Part shown: positions 1 to 8,383 of the stretch, piece by piece
How the letters are laid out: the number at the start of each line of letters is the position of its first letter
How positions within the stretch are numbered: position 1 is the stretch's first letter
Assembly: GCA_032718475.1 (NCBI GenBank)
Contig: JAUCBJ010006882.1
Coordinates: forward strand, 1 to 29,732
Direction of reading: 5' to 3'
Source: Nemertoderma westbladi
Taxonomy: Eukaryota; Xenacoelomorpha; Nemertodermatida; Nemertodermatidae
Length of the DNA: 29,732 nt
Notes under the pieces: model-generated
What the model was told of the DNA's origin: nothing
Database searches by the model: none
Seen by the model: the letters and a program-made list of their open reading frames with translations, nothing else
Translations under genes and position numbers: made by a program

Positions 1-2888
1 TGTAATTTCACTTCTCCATCTAAGAATGACATGAGATCAGCCATGGTAGGGTCTTGTCGTTGTTGTTCCATCATATATAACACTTTCTTGTCCCAGCGTG
101 TACCTACTCCACCCTTGGGCAAAGTAGATGCTAAGGCTCCTACAACCATAGAATTCTGGTATTCATGAGACTTACCTAGCCAATCTAATTGTCTACAGAT
201 CTCCTGAATCTCATCGGAAAACTCTATAATCCCGCTGCTAAGAAACTTTCGGGGCGCCATTAATTTTGCATACAAATACCTAGCTATGTTATTCCTATTA
301 CCATACCTGATGTTTAGTGTATCCCAAACTTGTCTTAATCCGTCTGGATGTCCAATAAACTTTAACGCCATTAACTTGGGAGATCCTTCCAAGCACTCGA
401 TGAGGAATCTAAGTTTCTCTCCATTAGATAGTACAGAGTTCTGTATGTTATCTTTGTAATATTCATTAAAAGGTAACCATTTCATCTCATCTCCATTGAA
501 CTTGACGATCTCTCCCACCTTTACCGCTTGCCGGGCTACGGTTCTAGCCATTTGACGCGTAAAACTTTCTTGGGCCATCGTGTTATTTAATATCGAGTTA
601 TCGGTATATAAATTTCTCGGATTATGATCAGATCTATAGGGAATGTCATTATCAACAGGTCTATAATTACCCTTAATAGGGTTCACTATAGGAGTTTCTA
701 CTTCGCTAGCAGTATATATGCGTGTAGGCTCCACACCTTGCGCATGAGATACTTCAGACCTAACAGGTTGACACATTGTTACCGAGGGTGGTGGTATACC
801 CCTTTGTGTATTTACTAATTTATCGCGTTCTAGCGCGATACTTTGCTGCACTTCTTGCAACTCTAGCCTACTTTCCCTTACTGTGCCCTTGAATTGCTGA
901 ACAGTCTCCTGCATCTGCCCGAGCAGGAGATCCATCCCCCGCCGTCTCTCGTCCACCCATTCGACCGCCGAAGCGGGAGTCGCCAACGTTGTAGCGGGCG
1001 GACGAGGGACAACGGGCGACAAATCATGAATATTTCGCTCGGGGTCCAGGACCTGAACTGTCTCCTGGGCAGTTCTACTGGGCACAGGTAGCTTAGTGCT
1101 ATGCAGAGGGAATTTAGAGGTAGCTTCAGAGAGCACAGGTGTGTCTATCACCGAAGGGGTGATTTCAAGAACAGGCCTAATTATTTCAGGCTCATCTACT
1201 ATAGTAGGGAGTCTTTCTATTTGAATTATTTGGTCTGTGGGCTCTGTACTACCTAAATTGGTGTTATTTAGTTGCCTTCTAACAGCTGGAGGCAAATCAG
1301 GCAATTTCTGACGGTGGAATGTTCTTTTACGTCTGCTTAGACGAGATCTATTTCCTTTGCCTTCAGTATCGGTGGTATCGCCTTCCTCAGATGATGTACA
1401 TCCCTGTCTTTTGGGAGTAGATCGATTCATCATCTGCATATTACTAGCTGTTAACTGTTTATTTATGCAGTCTTGATTCTCCTGAATGTTTTCCAATTCT
1501 AATTGGGTGATTTCTTCCGCCGCTCTACGTTCTGCTTCTGCCACTGCCACGTCCGCCTTTCTTTTCATTTCTGCTGCCTTTCTTTTCGCTTCCGCTTCTG
1601 CCGCTGCCGCTGCCTCTGCCGCTGCCGCTGCCGCTTTCCTTTCTATTTCGTCAGCTTTACTTTCCTCTTCGGCTGCTTTCCTTTCCGCTTCGGCAGCTGC
1701 TACTGCTGCTTTCTTTCTGTCTTCTATACGTTTTTTCTTTACTTGCTCCTCCTGGACTCGTGTGATGCGGAGTTGTTCATCAAATTTAGCCTGGTTCGCA
1801 GCCCTCATTTCCACATCGATGGCATCCAACACAAGCTTGGTTCCTTCACTATTAGGGCTAAGTCCCTCTAACCTTCTCCTCAACTCGTCATCACCTAAAA
1901 AACGTTGATAGTCTGACAGATAGATGTCAATGGCATCCCTCTTATGCGGTTTCTCTGCCGTCGCTTCACTTTCCACTTGGGAAAAAGTAGCGTCTGTTGA
2001 TTCTCCATGGGTTGAGCGCTCCTCCAGCTGAGCTTTCCACTGAGCTGTTCCTTGAACCTGGCGACTCACCCGTTGAAACCAAGTCTTTACAGCAACTTGC
2101 AACGACGTGTCTTGTCTTCTTTTAGAAGCCTCTTCAAAGGCTGATAATATTAGCCTGATTCGCAGAATTCTTTCTCTAACTTGATAAAGCAGTTGTCCCT
2201 GCTCTTGAGGTCCTTGAGGTTGTTGTAACAGTTGTTTTTCTACTCGCTCCATAGAGCTGAAGAATCCATGTGCGTATCCGGCTGCGGACCTCTTCCACAC
2301 AGCTGGATCGATGGTTTCCTTGGCTACTCCCATCCGTTGTATGTCTTCCCAGGCAGCTTCGGATAAATCAAACGGGAGTCCGGGTCCGGGGAAGTTCCAT
2401 TGCGACTCGACCATGGACTTCAGTTCTTCCCTTGTGTATCCCGCATAACTATCTTTAGTTGAGCGCTTACTTCTCGCCCAATCGATCTGGTGTTCTTCCA
2501 CAGCGATCAATAACCTAGTGAGTACGGCTGCAGGAAGGATGAGAAGGGGATCCGAATAAACCGCATCCGTCATCCTTGCTCCGCGCTCGGGTGTCAGTTC
2601 TACAGTATCTTCACTACTGGAGCTGTCGGGCCGCTGAGAAATAATTTCTTGGCTCACGGGTTGTTGCTGTTCCGCTGCTTCTTGGTCCCGCTTGACCTGA
2701 GCTCGAGTGCCTATGATAGACCTACGATGTTGGACCAGCCTAGGTTCTGTTATTACTACAGGAGGGATGACCTTCCTCACAGTGGGAGGTGAACTGAACT
2801 TACGACTAGACGGTTCTACGCCTCTATCTGAGTCGCAGATAGTTACATCTAATAAACTGTCTGACAGGTTCTGCATAGTATCAGACAT
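1..2888 (-). CDS. BEL/Pao gag-pol, 5' part (copy 1), cut by window start
   Basis: I followed this frame from an ATG at 2888 to the window edge and found no stop, giving about 962 codons. An in-frame TAA lies 34 bases upstream, so 2888 is the first possible ATG. The last ~160 residues (from about residue 800, MKWLPFNEYYKDNIQ) match the Pao-type gag domain (DUF1759-like) and are ~96% identical in DNA to 16976-17454. The first ~790 residues are a long extension: an acidic start, a Trp-containing region, an Ala/Glu/Lys-rich probable coiled coil (residues ~376-468, repeated ERKAAE-type units), then a Pro-rich linker. Zinc knuckles, protease and polymerase would lie left of the window. It should form the particle core of a BEL retrotransposon. 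The frame is intact here, unlike copy 2. Family assignment is firm; the role of the extension is unknown. Confidence 0.85.
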   Translation of the reverse strand, partial: MSDTMQNLSDSLLDVTICDSDRGVEPSSRKFSSPPTVRKVIPPVVITEPRLVQHRRSIIGTRAQVKRDQEAAEQQQPVSQEIISQRPDSSSSEDTVELTPERGARMTDAVYSDPLLILPAAVLTRLLIAVEEHQIDWARSKRSTKDSYAGYTREELKSMVESQWNFPGPGLPFDLSEAAWEDIQRMGVAKETIDPAVWKRSAAGYAHGFFSSMERVEKQLLQQPQGPQEQGQLLYQVRERILRIRLILSAFEEASKRRQDTSLQVAVKTWFQRVSRQVQGTAQWKAQLEERSTHGESTDATFSQVESEATAEKPHKRDAIDIYLSDYQRFLGDDELRRRLEGLSPNSEGTKLVLDAIDVEMRAANQAKFDEQLRITRVQEEQVKKKRIEDRKKAAVAAAEAERKAAEEESKADEIERKAAAAAAEAAAAAEAEAKRKAAEMKRKADVAVAEAERRAAEEITQLELENIQENQDCINKQLTASNMQMMNRSTPKRQGCTSSEEGDTTDTEGKGNRSRLSRRKRTFHRQKLPDLPPAVRRQLNNTNLGSTEPTDQIIQIERLPTIVDEPEIIRPVLEITPSVIDTPVLSEATSKFPLHSTKLPVPSRTAQETVQVLDPERNIHDLSPVVPRPPATTLATPASAVEWVDERRRGMDLLLGQMQETVQQFKGTVRESRLELQEVQQSIALERDKLVNTQRGIPPPSVTMCQPVRSEVSHAQGVEPTRIYTASEVETPIVNPIKGNYRPVDNDIPYRSDHNPRNLYTDNSILNNTMAQESFTRQMARTVARQAVKVGEIVKFNGDEMKWLPFNEYYKDNIQNSVLSNGEKLRFLIECLEGSPKLMALKFIGHPDGLRQVWDTLNIRYGNRNNIARYLYAKLMAPRKFLSSGIIEFSDEIQEICRQLDWLGKSHEYQNSMVVGALASTLPKGGVGTRWDKKVLYMMEQQRQDPTMADLMSFLDGEVKL

Positions 2889-3024
2889 GTTTATGTGTAC
2901 AGTTGAATGTCTACTGCTGTATTACAGTCTGAGCAAGTCTAGTAACTCAGTATTAACTGCTAGCCTAGTAATTAATTACCTATACTGCTACTCAGTGTAT
3001 CGTGATATATATAATATATTAGGA

Positions 3025-3270
3025 TACCGGTATGCTTATAGCATATATAACTATATAAGTATTATTACAGACTAGGTTTATCACAGAATACCGGTATAAT
3101 TTTAGCACAAATATATATAAATATATAATAGGCCTATCGGGAATACCGGTATACAGCTTACAGTTTATAGTATATATTATTCTGGACTAGAATTAATTAC
3201 AAGTACTGGTATAATTTCAGCCTAAATTTATAGAAATAAAGATAATAGGCCTATCGTAAATACCGGTATA
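3025..3270. repeat. Imperfect ~60-bp periodic repeat carrying TACCGGTA palindromes
   Basis: The palindrome TACCGGTA, or a one-base variant, starts at 3025, 3089, 3144, 3204 and 3261, a spacing of 55-64 bp. Two intervals also share flanks: TAATAGGCCTATCG precedes the palindrome at 3144 and again at 3261, and GGTATAATTT follows it at 3089 and 3204. This is a degenerate tandem repeat, possibly in the leader or LTR of BEL copy 1. Confidence 0.65.
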
Positions 3271-4207
3271 TCAATTATTTTGAATAATTGAATTTCTGAA
3301 TTTTAGGGGTACTTGGTTACTTTACTTACTTTGTTACCGTTATTTGAGCAGTAGTCCAACTGATATTGAGACCTAATGGTTGTATGGTAGGCCTACTATT
3401 TATAAATCGTTAGATTTGATTTATAATATATATATACCCGTTTTAATGGGTTTTGTCAATATTTGAAATAAATGTTATTATTTCTGGGGAGTAATCACTA
3501 CACAAAGCGGTGCGCTTTCAGTGAAGTGTTACTTATAGGACACTAAAACAAATAATGCTAATTTACCTAAGTTACTTAATACTACAAATTACGTACAATT
3601 CGGGTGAGATTACAATCTCTAAATAAACACAAAAATTTACAAAAACACAAAATACGAAATTTTTAGGGTAATTTTACAAGAAGTCTACAAACCAGCCTAA
3701 CAAAGGGTTAGAATTCTGGTTATTACAACGGACAGGGTACTGCGGTATTTGAAAATAATACGTAGTAGTAAATACACTGCGTTGTCCAGATAGGAAAATA
3801 CCACCGCCTGACGACCTATAGCCGTATCGCTATAGGTACTACGTTATGTATCATGGAGTGTTCCTACCTAGAAGTTAATAGAGCTAATCGAACGTGCCTA
3901 TCAACCACTTTACAACACAAATATAATGTCTACACTAATTACTTTCGGAAAGCACTGTACACTAAACCCTAAATTAGGTACGAGTACTTGTACAACATAT
4001 AATCAGTAGTTAAATATACTTGAACAGCTAAAAGAACCACGGCATCTGCTGGAGTGACCGGTGCACAAAATCACCAGTCTTTACCTACGCCAAGCAGCCC
4101 GTGTAGTACCGGGGTTAATTTAACTATAGCGGTATGTATAACAAACACAATTATTGTAGGAACAAACTTGGGGAATGAATGTTGCGAATAATCGCATAAA
4201 CTCTGAA

Positions 4208-4358
4208 TAATAAATATTACTCTACGCGTACAAACCACTCAAACAAAATGCAGACCAAATACTGACAGACTACTATCAAGCCTAAATAAACTACAGGACA
4301 TGCAGACTCCGAAATGATTAGGTAGTATGCGTTCTAACCCAGTAGTACGACTTATTCT
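4208..4358. repeat. Left half of tandem-duplication unit A (~290 bp), split by gypsy A
   Basis: This stretch, continued at 8389-8522, is a near copy of 8523-8813. Its last ~80 bases (4278-4358) are identical to about 8597-8677. Gypsy A inserted at its right edge. The second unit shows the uninterrupted order. Confidence 0.85.
4354..4358. repeat. Target-site duplication ATTCT, left of gypsy A
   Basis: ATTCT directly before the LTR TG is repeated at 8384-8388 directly after the other LTR. The paralogous unit at 8523-8813 has a single CTTATTCTTTAG, the expected empty site. Confidence 0.95.
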
Positions 4359-4631
4359 TGTTAAACTAATTAAAAGACAATGAAATATACAAAACCTTTT
4401 TCGTTTATTTAATTATTCAAACAAGTTTAATACAATCAAAATTATCTCCCTTAATTCTCCCCACACCAGTAATATATAGCCAAAGCAATACCACCAAAAT
4501 AAGTCCAAAGGTCACAGCTGATATCTCCCAGTGGAGACAATATTGGATTAGGTATAGGCGACGGAAAGGTTAATTGAATCTGATCAGAGGTAGCAGCTGG
4601 TATCTCCCTTTTAATGATTATACTCTTCACA
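4359..4631 (-). repeat. 3' LTR of gypsy A
   Basis: 273 bp, starts TGTTAAAC and ends CTTCACA. It aligns without gaps to 8111-8383 with one difference at 4491. It is the 3' LTR because the element reads on the minus strand. Confidence 0.97.
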
Positions 4632-4645
4632 TACTCCACCCTTAA
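4632..4645 (-). promoter_or_regulatory. Polypurine tract of gypsy A
   Basis: The minus strand reads TAAGGGTGGAGTA directly before the 3' LTR TG. This is the position and composition expected of the plus-strand DNA primer. Confidence 0.8.
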
Positions 4646-4765
4646 AACATAACTATAAAGTCAGACAAAGCATATCCACTTGTCTCATTAAGAACATTGA
4701 TGTATATTGACAACTCTGTTCCCTTCCAACAACGCAACCTGAGGTGATAATTGAGAAATAACACG

Positions 4766-7450
4766 TTAAGGCCCATAAAATTTGGGGCCTAACGTTGTTC
4801 TTTGAGGAGGCGGTACAGGAGGAGATAAATTTACCAGAATTGAAGGAATTTCCTTTAACATCGAGGTGTAGGTCGCCGGGGGCACATTGTATCCATAAAG
4901 AGCAAAGAATGGTGAACAATCAAGTTTGTCGTGAACCATGCGATTAATGTTATACACGGCCTCTGGTAAGTTATTCTGCCAGCTTCCAGACATACATCGG
5001 ATTCGATCCTTTAATGTGCGATGTACACGTTCCACTACACCGTTCCCTTGGGGATAATATGGTGTCGAATATGAGTGTGTTATTTCGTAATCATTAAACA
5101 CAGTTTTGAGAATGTTATTAAAGAGTGCAGATGTAAACTGCGAACCGTTATCTGTATGTATTCGCCGAGGTGGCCCATGCCGAAATACCCATCCTTTCTT
5201 AAATGCATCGGAGATAATGTTAGCTGTAATCGTTTTCAGCGGCACAGCTTCAAGGTATCGTGATGCCATATCAATCATCGTCAATATATATCTACATCCC
5301 ATCTGCGTTGTTGGTAATGGCCCTACTATATCTAAGGAGACTACTTCTCCAACAGCACATGAGTTTAAGTTTGGGAGTTCTCCCGTTGGTGCCCTTTTTG
5401 TGTATGATTTATTTGTTCGGCAATCCACGCAATTGTCCTGTATTGATCGGAGTACTGCTCGCATTTTGGGGAACCATAAGCCGTCATTCAATATTGATTT
5501 CCGTGTTTTGTTCATTGAGAAATGTCCAGCTTCATGGTATTTCTTTGCTACCAACTCAGCATCTTTATCTGATAATGTTTTTAGGGCACATGCCGAATTT
5601 GGCACAAATGGGGCGGCGTTTATATTTGGAAAATTCCCAGGTGGCATCCGAGATAGTGTATCCGCTACAACGTTTTCTGCTCCTCGTACATATTTAATGT
5701 CTATGTTAAAATCCTGTAAATAATCTAACCAACGGCACTGTCGTGCATTGTTGCCAACTTTCCTTTCCAATAGTCCAATCAGAGGCTTGTGGTCCGTAAA
5801 CACAGTCACGTCATGACCCTTGAGATACGTTTGGAACTTTCGTATGGCCCAATATAAACTGTAAAATTCTTTGTCAGTCGTAGACCAATTTAGCTCTGAT
5901 CCATGCAATGTTCTACTTGCAAAATATATTGGGAGTTCGTCAGATTTTAAGTTTTGACTAAGAACCGCACCAACAGCCCGATCGCTTGCGTCGACTCGAA
6001 CTATATATGGTTTCGTTAAATCAGGAATGTATACCAATATTGCTTCTGTAAATAAACTTTTGACGTTATCAAAAGCTTTCGAGTGAACCTCTAACCATTT
6101 AAACTTTGACTTAGGTCGTGATGTTAGCTCATACAACAGACCAGCCTCTTTAGATAAATGTCGAGCAAATCGAGAATAAAAATTAATCAAACCAAGAAAT
6201 GATTGTAGTTCTTTGGTATTGGCTGGTGTGGGGAAATCTTGTATGCATTTGACTTTTTCTGGATCAGGTTTAACTTGTCCGTTTTCAATAATAAATCCGA
6301 GATATGGTATCCGTGTTAATCCAAAAGCACATTTGGCCGGCTTTAATTTTATCCCTTCATTTCGGAATTGTGTGAAAATTGCCTTCAAAACTTCGTAGTG
6401 CTCCTGTATCGTTTCGGAGGCAGGAATGACGTCATCGACGTATGGAAACACATCTATATCATTTAGTATTGTCTGCATATCTTTTTGAAATTCGGAAGAT
6501 GCATTTTTCAGTCCAAAAGGCATGACATTAAACTGCCATTGTTTATGGTCTGCTTGAAACGCCGTTTTCGGTTTGCTCGTTTCCGTTAAAGGCACCTGCC
6601 AATAACCACTTGTCAAATCTAAACTGGAAAATATCTTTTTATTGTATAATCGATCTAAAAGTTCATCGATAAGTGGCATGGGGAATTTATTATCAATCGT
6701 CACTTTATTTAATCCTCTGAAATCAATGCAAAACCGTTTTGTACCATCCGGTTTATCAACTAACAAATAAGGTGAATTCCAAGGTGAAAGTGCCGGTGCT
6801 ATAATATCATTTTTGTGCATGTCAGTCACTAACCTGTGTATTACTTCTTTGTCCACTTGAGCATTCTTGTATTGACGTTTGAACACAGGTGTCCCAGACG
6901 TTTCTATATCATGAGTAAATGATTTCATTCTTCCAATATCATACTTGGAATGGCTGAATATTTCTCGGAAACTCCAAACCAATTCTTGTATTTGTTCCAA
7001 ATCATTTGGTTTCCAATCTGTTGGCCATCGAAAAAGTTTCACAAACTCTTCTCGTGAAATTATATTAACGGCTGCTTCCACTGGGTTCCCCAAAATAGTA
7101 GGGAAGGCCTGAATTGCCTTAATTCCTAATATTAACTCGAATGGTGGATCCTTGAGTATATGAAAGTCTAACACTTCCTTGAAGCCGTTCCATTTTGCCG
7201 TGATTCTAACTAAACCCGTCGATTTCACAACATCCCCGGACGCCGTGTAAAAACATATGCTACGTGATAGAATATCTAAACATAAATCATCAACTAATTG
7301 TTTTGAAATTAAATTCAGCTCAGAACCAGTATCTAACATGGCTATATGTCTATTCTCACCGTTCATTTCGATTTCTGCGTAAAGGAACGGTGCTCTATGA
7401 TTTATTAACGAACTCCCAGTAGCTGCACCTCCCACTACTGGGATTTGAAG
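4766..7450 (-). CDS. pol: Gypsy A pol: protease, RT, RNase H, integrase
   Basis: About 890 residues in the -1 frame relative to gag, with no ATG at its start, so it should be made as a Gag-Pol fusion through the slippery site at 7450-7456. Counting from the GTG at 7435: aspartic protease DTG at 35-37 (AMLDTGSELN); RT with SLDLTSGYW near 271 and YVDD at 332-335; RNase H acidic residues D482, E523, D548 and D592; integrase zinc finger H634, H638, C669, C672; integrase core D702 (LDIVGPLP), D762 (TDNGSQF) and E802 (GVVERVH). The C-terminus is short (~85 residues after the core Glu), with no chromodomain seen and no envelope. All catalytic residues are present. It copies and integrates the element. 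Confidence 0.95.
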   Translation of the reverse strand, partial: LQIPVVGGAATGSSLINHRAPFLYAEIEMNGENRHIAMLDTGSELNLISKQLVDDLCLDILSRSICFYTASGDVVKSTGLVRITAKWNGFKEVLDFHILKDPPFELILGIKAIQAFPTILGNPVEAAVNIISREEFVKLFRWPTDWKPNDLEQIQELVWSFREIFSHSKYDIGRMKSFTHDIETSGTPVFKRQYKNAQVDKEVIHRLVTDMHKNDIIAPALSPWNSPYLLVDKPDGTKRFCIDFRGLNKVTIDNKFPMPLIDELLDRLYNKKIFSSLDLTSGYWQVPLTETSKPKTAFQADHKQWQFNVMPFGLKNASSEFQKDMQTILNDIDVFPYVDDVIPASETIQEHYEVLKAIFTQFRNEGIKLKPAKCAFGLTRIPYLGFIIENGQVKPDPEKVKCIQDFPTPANTKELQSFLGLINFYSRFARHLSKEAGLLYELTSRPKSKFKWLEVHSKAFDNVKSLFTEAILVYIPDLTKPYIVRVDASDRAVGAVLSQNLKSDELPIYFASRTLHGSELNWSTTDKEFYSLYWAIRKFQTYLKGHDVTVFTDHKPLIGLLERKVGNNARQCRWLDYLQDFNIDIKYVRGAENVVADTLSRMPPGNFPNINAAPFVPNSACALKTLSDKDAELVAKKYHEAGHFSMNKTRKSILNDGLWFPKMRAVLRSIQDNCVDCRTNKSYTKRAPTGELPNLNSCAVGEVVSLDIVGPLPTTQMGCRYILTMIDMASRYLEAVPLKTITANIISDAFKKGWVFRHGPPRRIHTDNGSQFTSALFNNILKTVFNDYEITHSYSTPYYPQGNGVVERVHRTLKDRIRCMSGSWQNNLPEAVYNINRMVHDKLDCSPFFALYGYNVPPATYTSMLKEIPSILVNLSPPVPPPQRTTLGPKFYGP

Positions 7451-8088
7451 TTTTTTGATTTGCGATTGGTACAGTCTTTACCCATGTGGTTCTCGTTGCG
7501 GCATTTCCTACAATGTTTGAAGCATTGCCTCGCAAAATGGCCGGATATGCCGCAATTGAAACACCCTGTAGTTGCTGCACCGGACACTGGAATATATGGC
7601 TGAGCTTGACCTTGGTAGTTCAACGATATCCCCGTATCCAGATTGAACTGCACCAGGCTATCCCAAGAAGTAAACTGTTGAGCTTTTAACACCTTTTGAG
7701 ATGATTCGTTCTTTATGTTTTTCAAGAAGATGCTAATTGCCAAATCATCTGAGATTGTACGTCTATATTTAAGTAACCTTAGTGCGTCATCAAAGCTTGT
7801 CAAATCTTCGCTCGAGGTGATATCGAATTCTAATGAATTTAATCCATCCATTGGAACGACCAATTGTGTCCAAGCCTCTCTAAGTTTTTTTAACAATGAG
7901 GTAGCTGTGGTTCGTCCATCGCTCTGAACTTTTTTTAGGATATTATCCTCGACCGATACTTGTATCTTCAACAACAGTGCTTCGTCTTTCTTTTCCTCCT
8001 CGATTTTCCCTTGCAGGACTAGTAAGTTAACTTCTGCCCGTGTTGACATCTCCCAACAAGAAAAATCTGTAGTAAGGGATAGTTTCAT
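7435..8088 (-). CDS. gag: Gypsy A Gag with two CCHC zinc knuckles
   Basis: 217 residues from the ATG at 8088 (MKLSLTTDFSCWEM). The open frame extends a little upstream through a GTG, but the primer-binding site lies there, so 8088 is the likely start. The N-terminal ~170 residues resemble a UBN2/copia-type capsid precursor (YRRTISDDLAISIFLKNI). The C-terminus has two tandem knuckles, C-F-N-C..GH....C and C-R-K-C...NH....C, followed by a basic tail. It should form the particle and bind element RNA. Gag ends at TAG 7435-7437, just past the slippery heptamer, and pol continues in the -1 frame. Confidence 0.92.
   Translation of the reverse strand: MKLSLTTDFSCWEMSTRAEVNLLVLQGKIEEEKKDEALLLKIQVSVEDNILKKVQSDGRTTATSLLKKLREAWTQLVVPMDGLNSLEFDITSSEDLTSFDDALRLLKYRRTISDDLAISIFLKNIKNESSQKVLKAQQFTSWDSLVQFNLDTGISLNYQGQAQPYIPVSGAATTGCFNCGISGHFARQCFKHCRKCRNENHMGKDCTNRKSKNFKSQ
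7450..7456 (-). promoter_or_regulatory. Probable -1 ribosomal frameshift heptamer A_AAA_AAC
   Basis: On the minus strand the gag frame reads TCA AAA AAC TTC, so the heptamer is exactly in the X_XXY_YYZ register. Slipping back one base continues into the open pol frame without a stop, and gag terminates 12 bases later. Such heptamers drive gag-pol fusion in several retroelements. A downstream pseudoknot was not assessed. Confidence 0.85.
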
Positions 8089-8091
8089 GTT

Positions 8092-8109
8092 CGAAATCAC
8101 ACTGCGCCA
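8092..8109 (-). promoter_or_regulatory. Primer-binding site of gypsy A (tRNA-Ser-like)
   Basis: One base after the 5' LTR the minus strand reads TGGCGCAGTGTG. Its complement ends in a tRNA-like GCGCCA preceded by a T-loop-like TTCGAAATC. A G discriminator base and CUGCG stem are compatible with a tRNA-Ser; the exact tRNA is an inference. Confidence 0.7.
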
Positions 8110-8110
8110 A

Positions 8111-8383
8111 TGTTAAACTAATTAAAAGACAATGAAATATACAAAACCTTTTTCGTTTATTTAATTATTCAAACAAGTTTAATACAATCAAAATTATCTC
8201 CCTTAATTCTCCCCACACCAGTAATATATAGCCAAAGCAATATCACCAAAATAAGTCCAAAGGTCACAGCTGATATCTCCCAGTGGAGACAATATTGGAT
8301 TAGGTATAGGCGACGGAAAGGTTAATTGAATCTGATCAGAGGTAGCAGCTGGTATCTCCCTTTTAATGATTATACTCTTCACA
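8111..8383 (-). repeat. 5' LTR of gypsy A
   Basis: 273 bp, one substitution from the 3' LTR. It should hold the promoter and start of transcription, reading leftward. The flanking duplication ATTCT follows at 8384-8388. Confidence 0.97.

Larger units (their letters stand above)
2889..4358. other. Non-coding AT-rich region, leader/LTR side of BEL copy 1
   Basis: No credible gene is present. The BEL copy 1 leader and 5' LTR should lie to the right of 2888, but I could not place a primer-binding site or LTR edge, and nothing here visibly matches the 3' flank of BEL copy 2. The stretch holds a ~60-bp periodic repeat (3025-3270), A/T-rich low-complexity DNA, and from about 4208 the start of a ~290-bp tandem duplication that gypsy A interrupts. 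A plus-strand open frame at 2707-3075 is antisense to the gag start and is not supported. Confidence 0.6.
4359..8383 (-). mobile_element. Complete Ty3/gypsy LTR retrotransposon (gypsy A), 4025 bp
   Basis: A compact element with two 273-bp LTRs that differ at one base (C at 4491, T at 8243), TG...CA ends, a 5-bp ATTCT target duplication, a primer-binding site at 8092-8109 and a polypurine tract at 4632-4645. It encodes gag, then pol in the -1 frame. There is no envelope gene. Protease, reverse transcriptase, RNase H and integrase motifs are all intact, so the copy is young and could be competent. Domain order (RT, RNase H, then integrase) places it in Ty3/gypsy (Metaviridae); I could not fix the clade. 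Confidence 0.97.

Noticed and set aside
1486-1908. Plus-strand Ala/Ser-rich 140-residue ORF
   Set aside because: Antisense of the Ala/Glu-rich coiled coil in BEL gag, which is open on the minus strand throughout.
2889-4358. Primer-binding site and LTR edge for BEL copy 1
   Set aside because: I searched for a CCA next to a TG start and found no convincing tRNA complement.
5106-5723. Plus-strand 205-residue ORF
   Set aside because: Antisense to the gypsy A integrase; no family resemblance.
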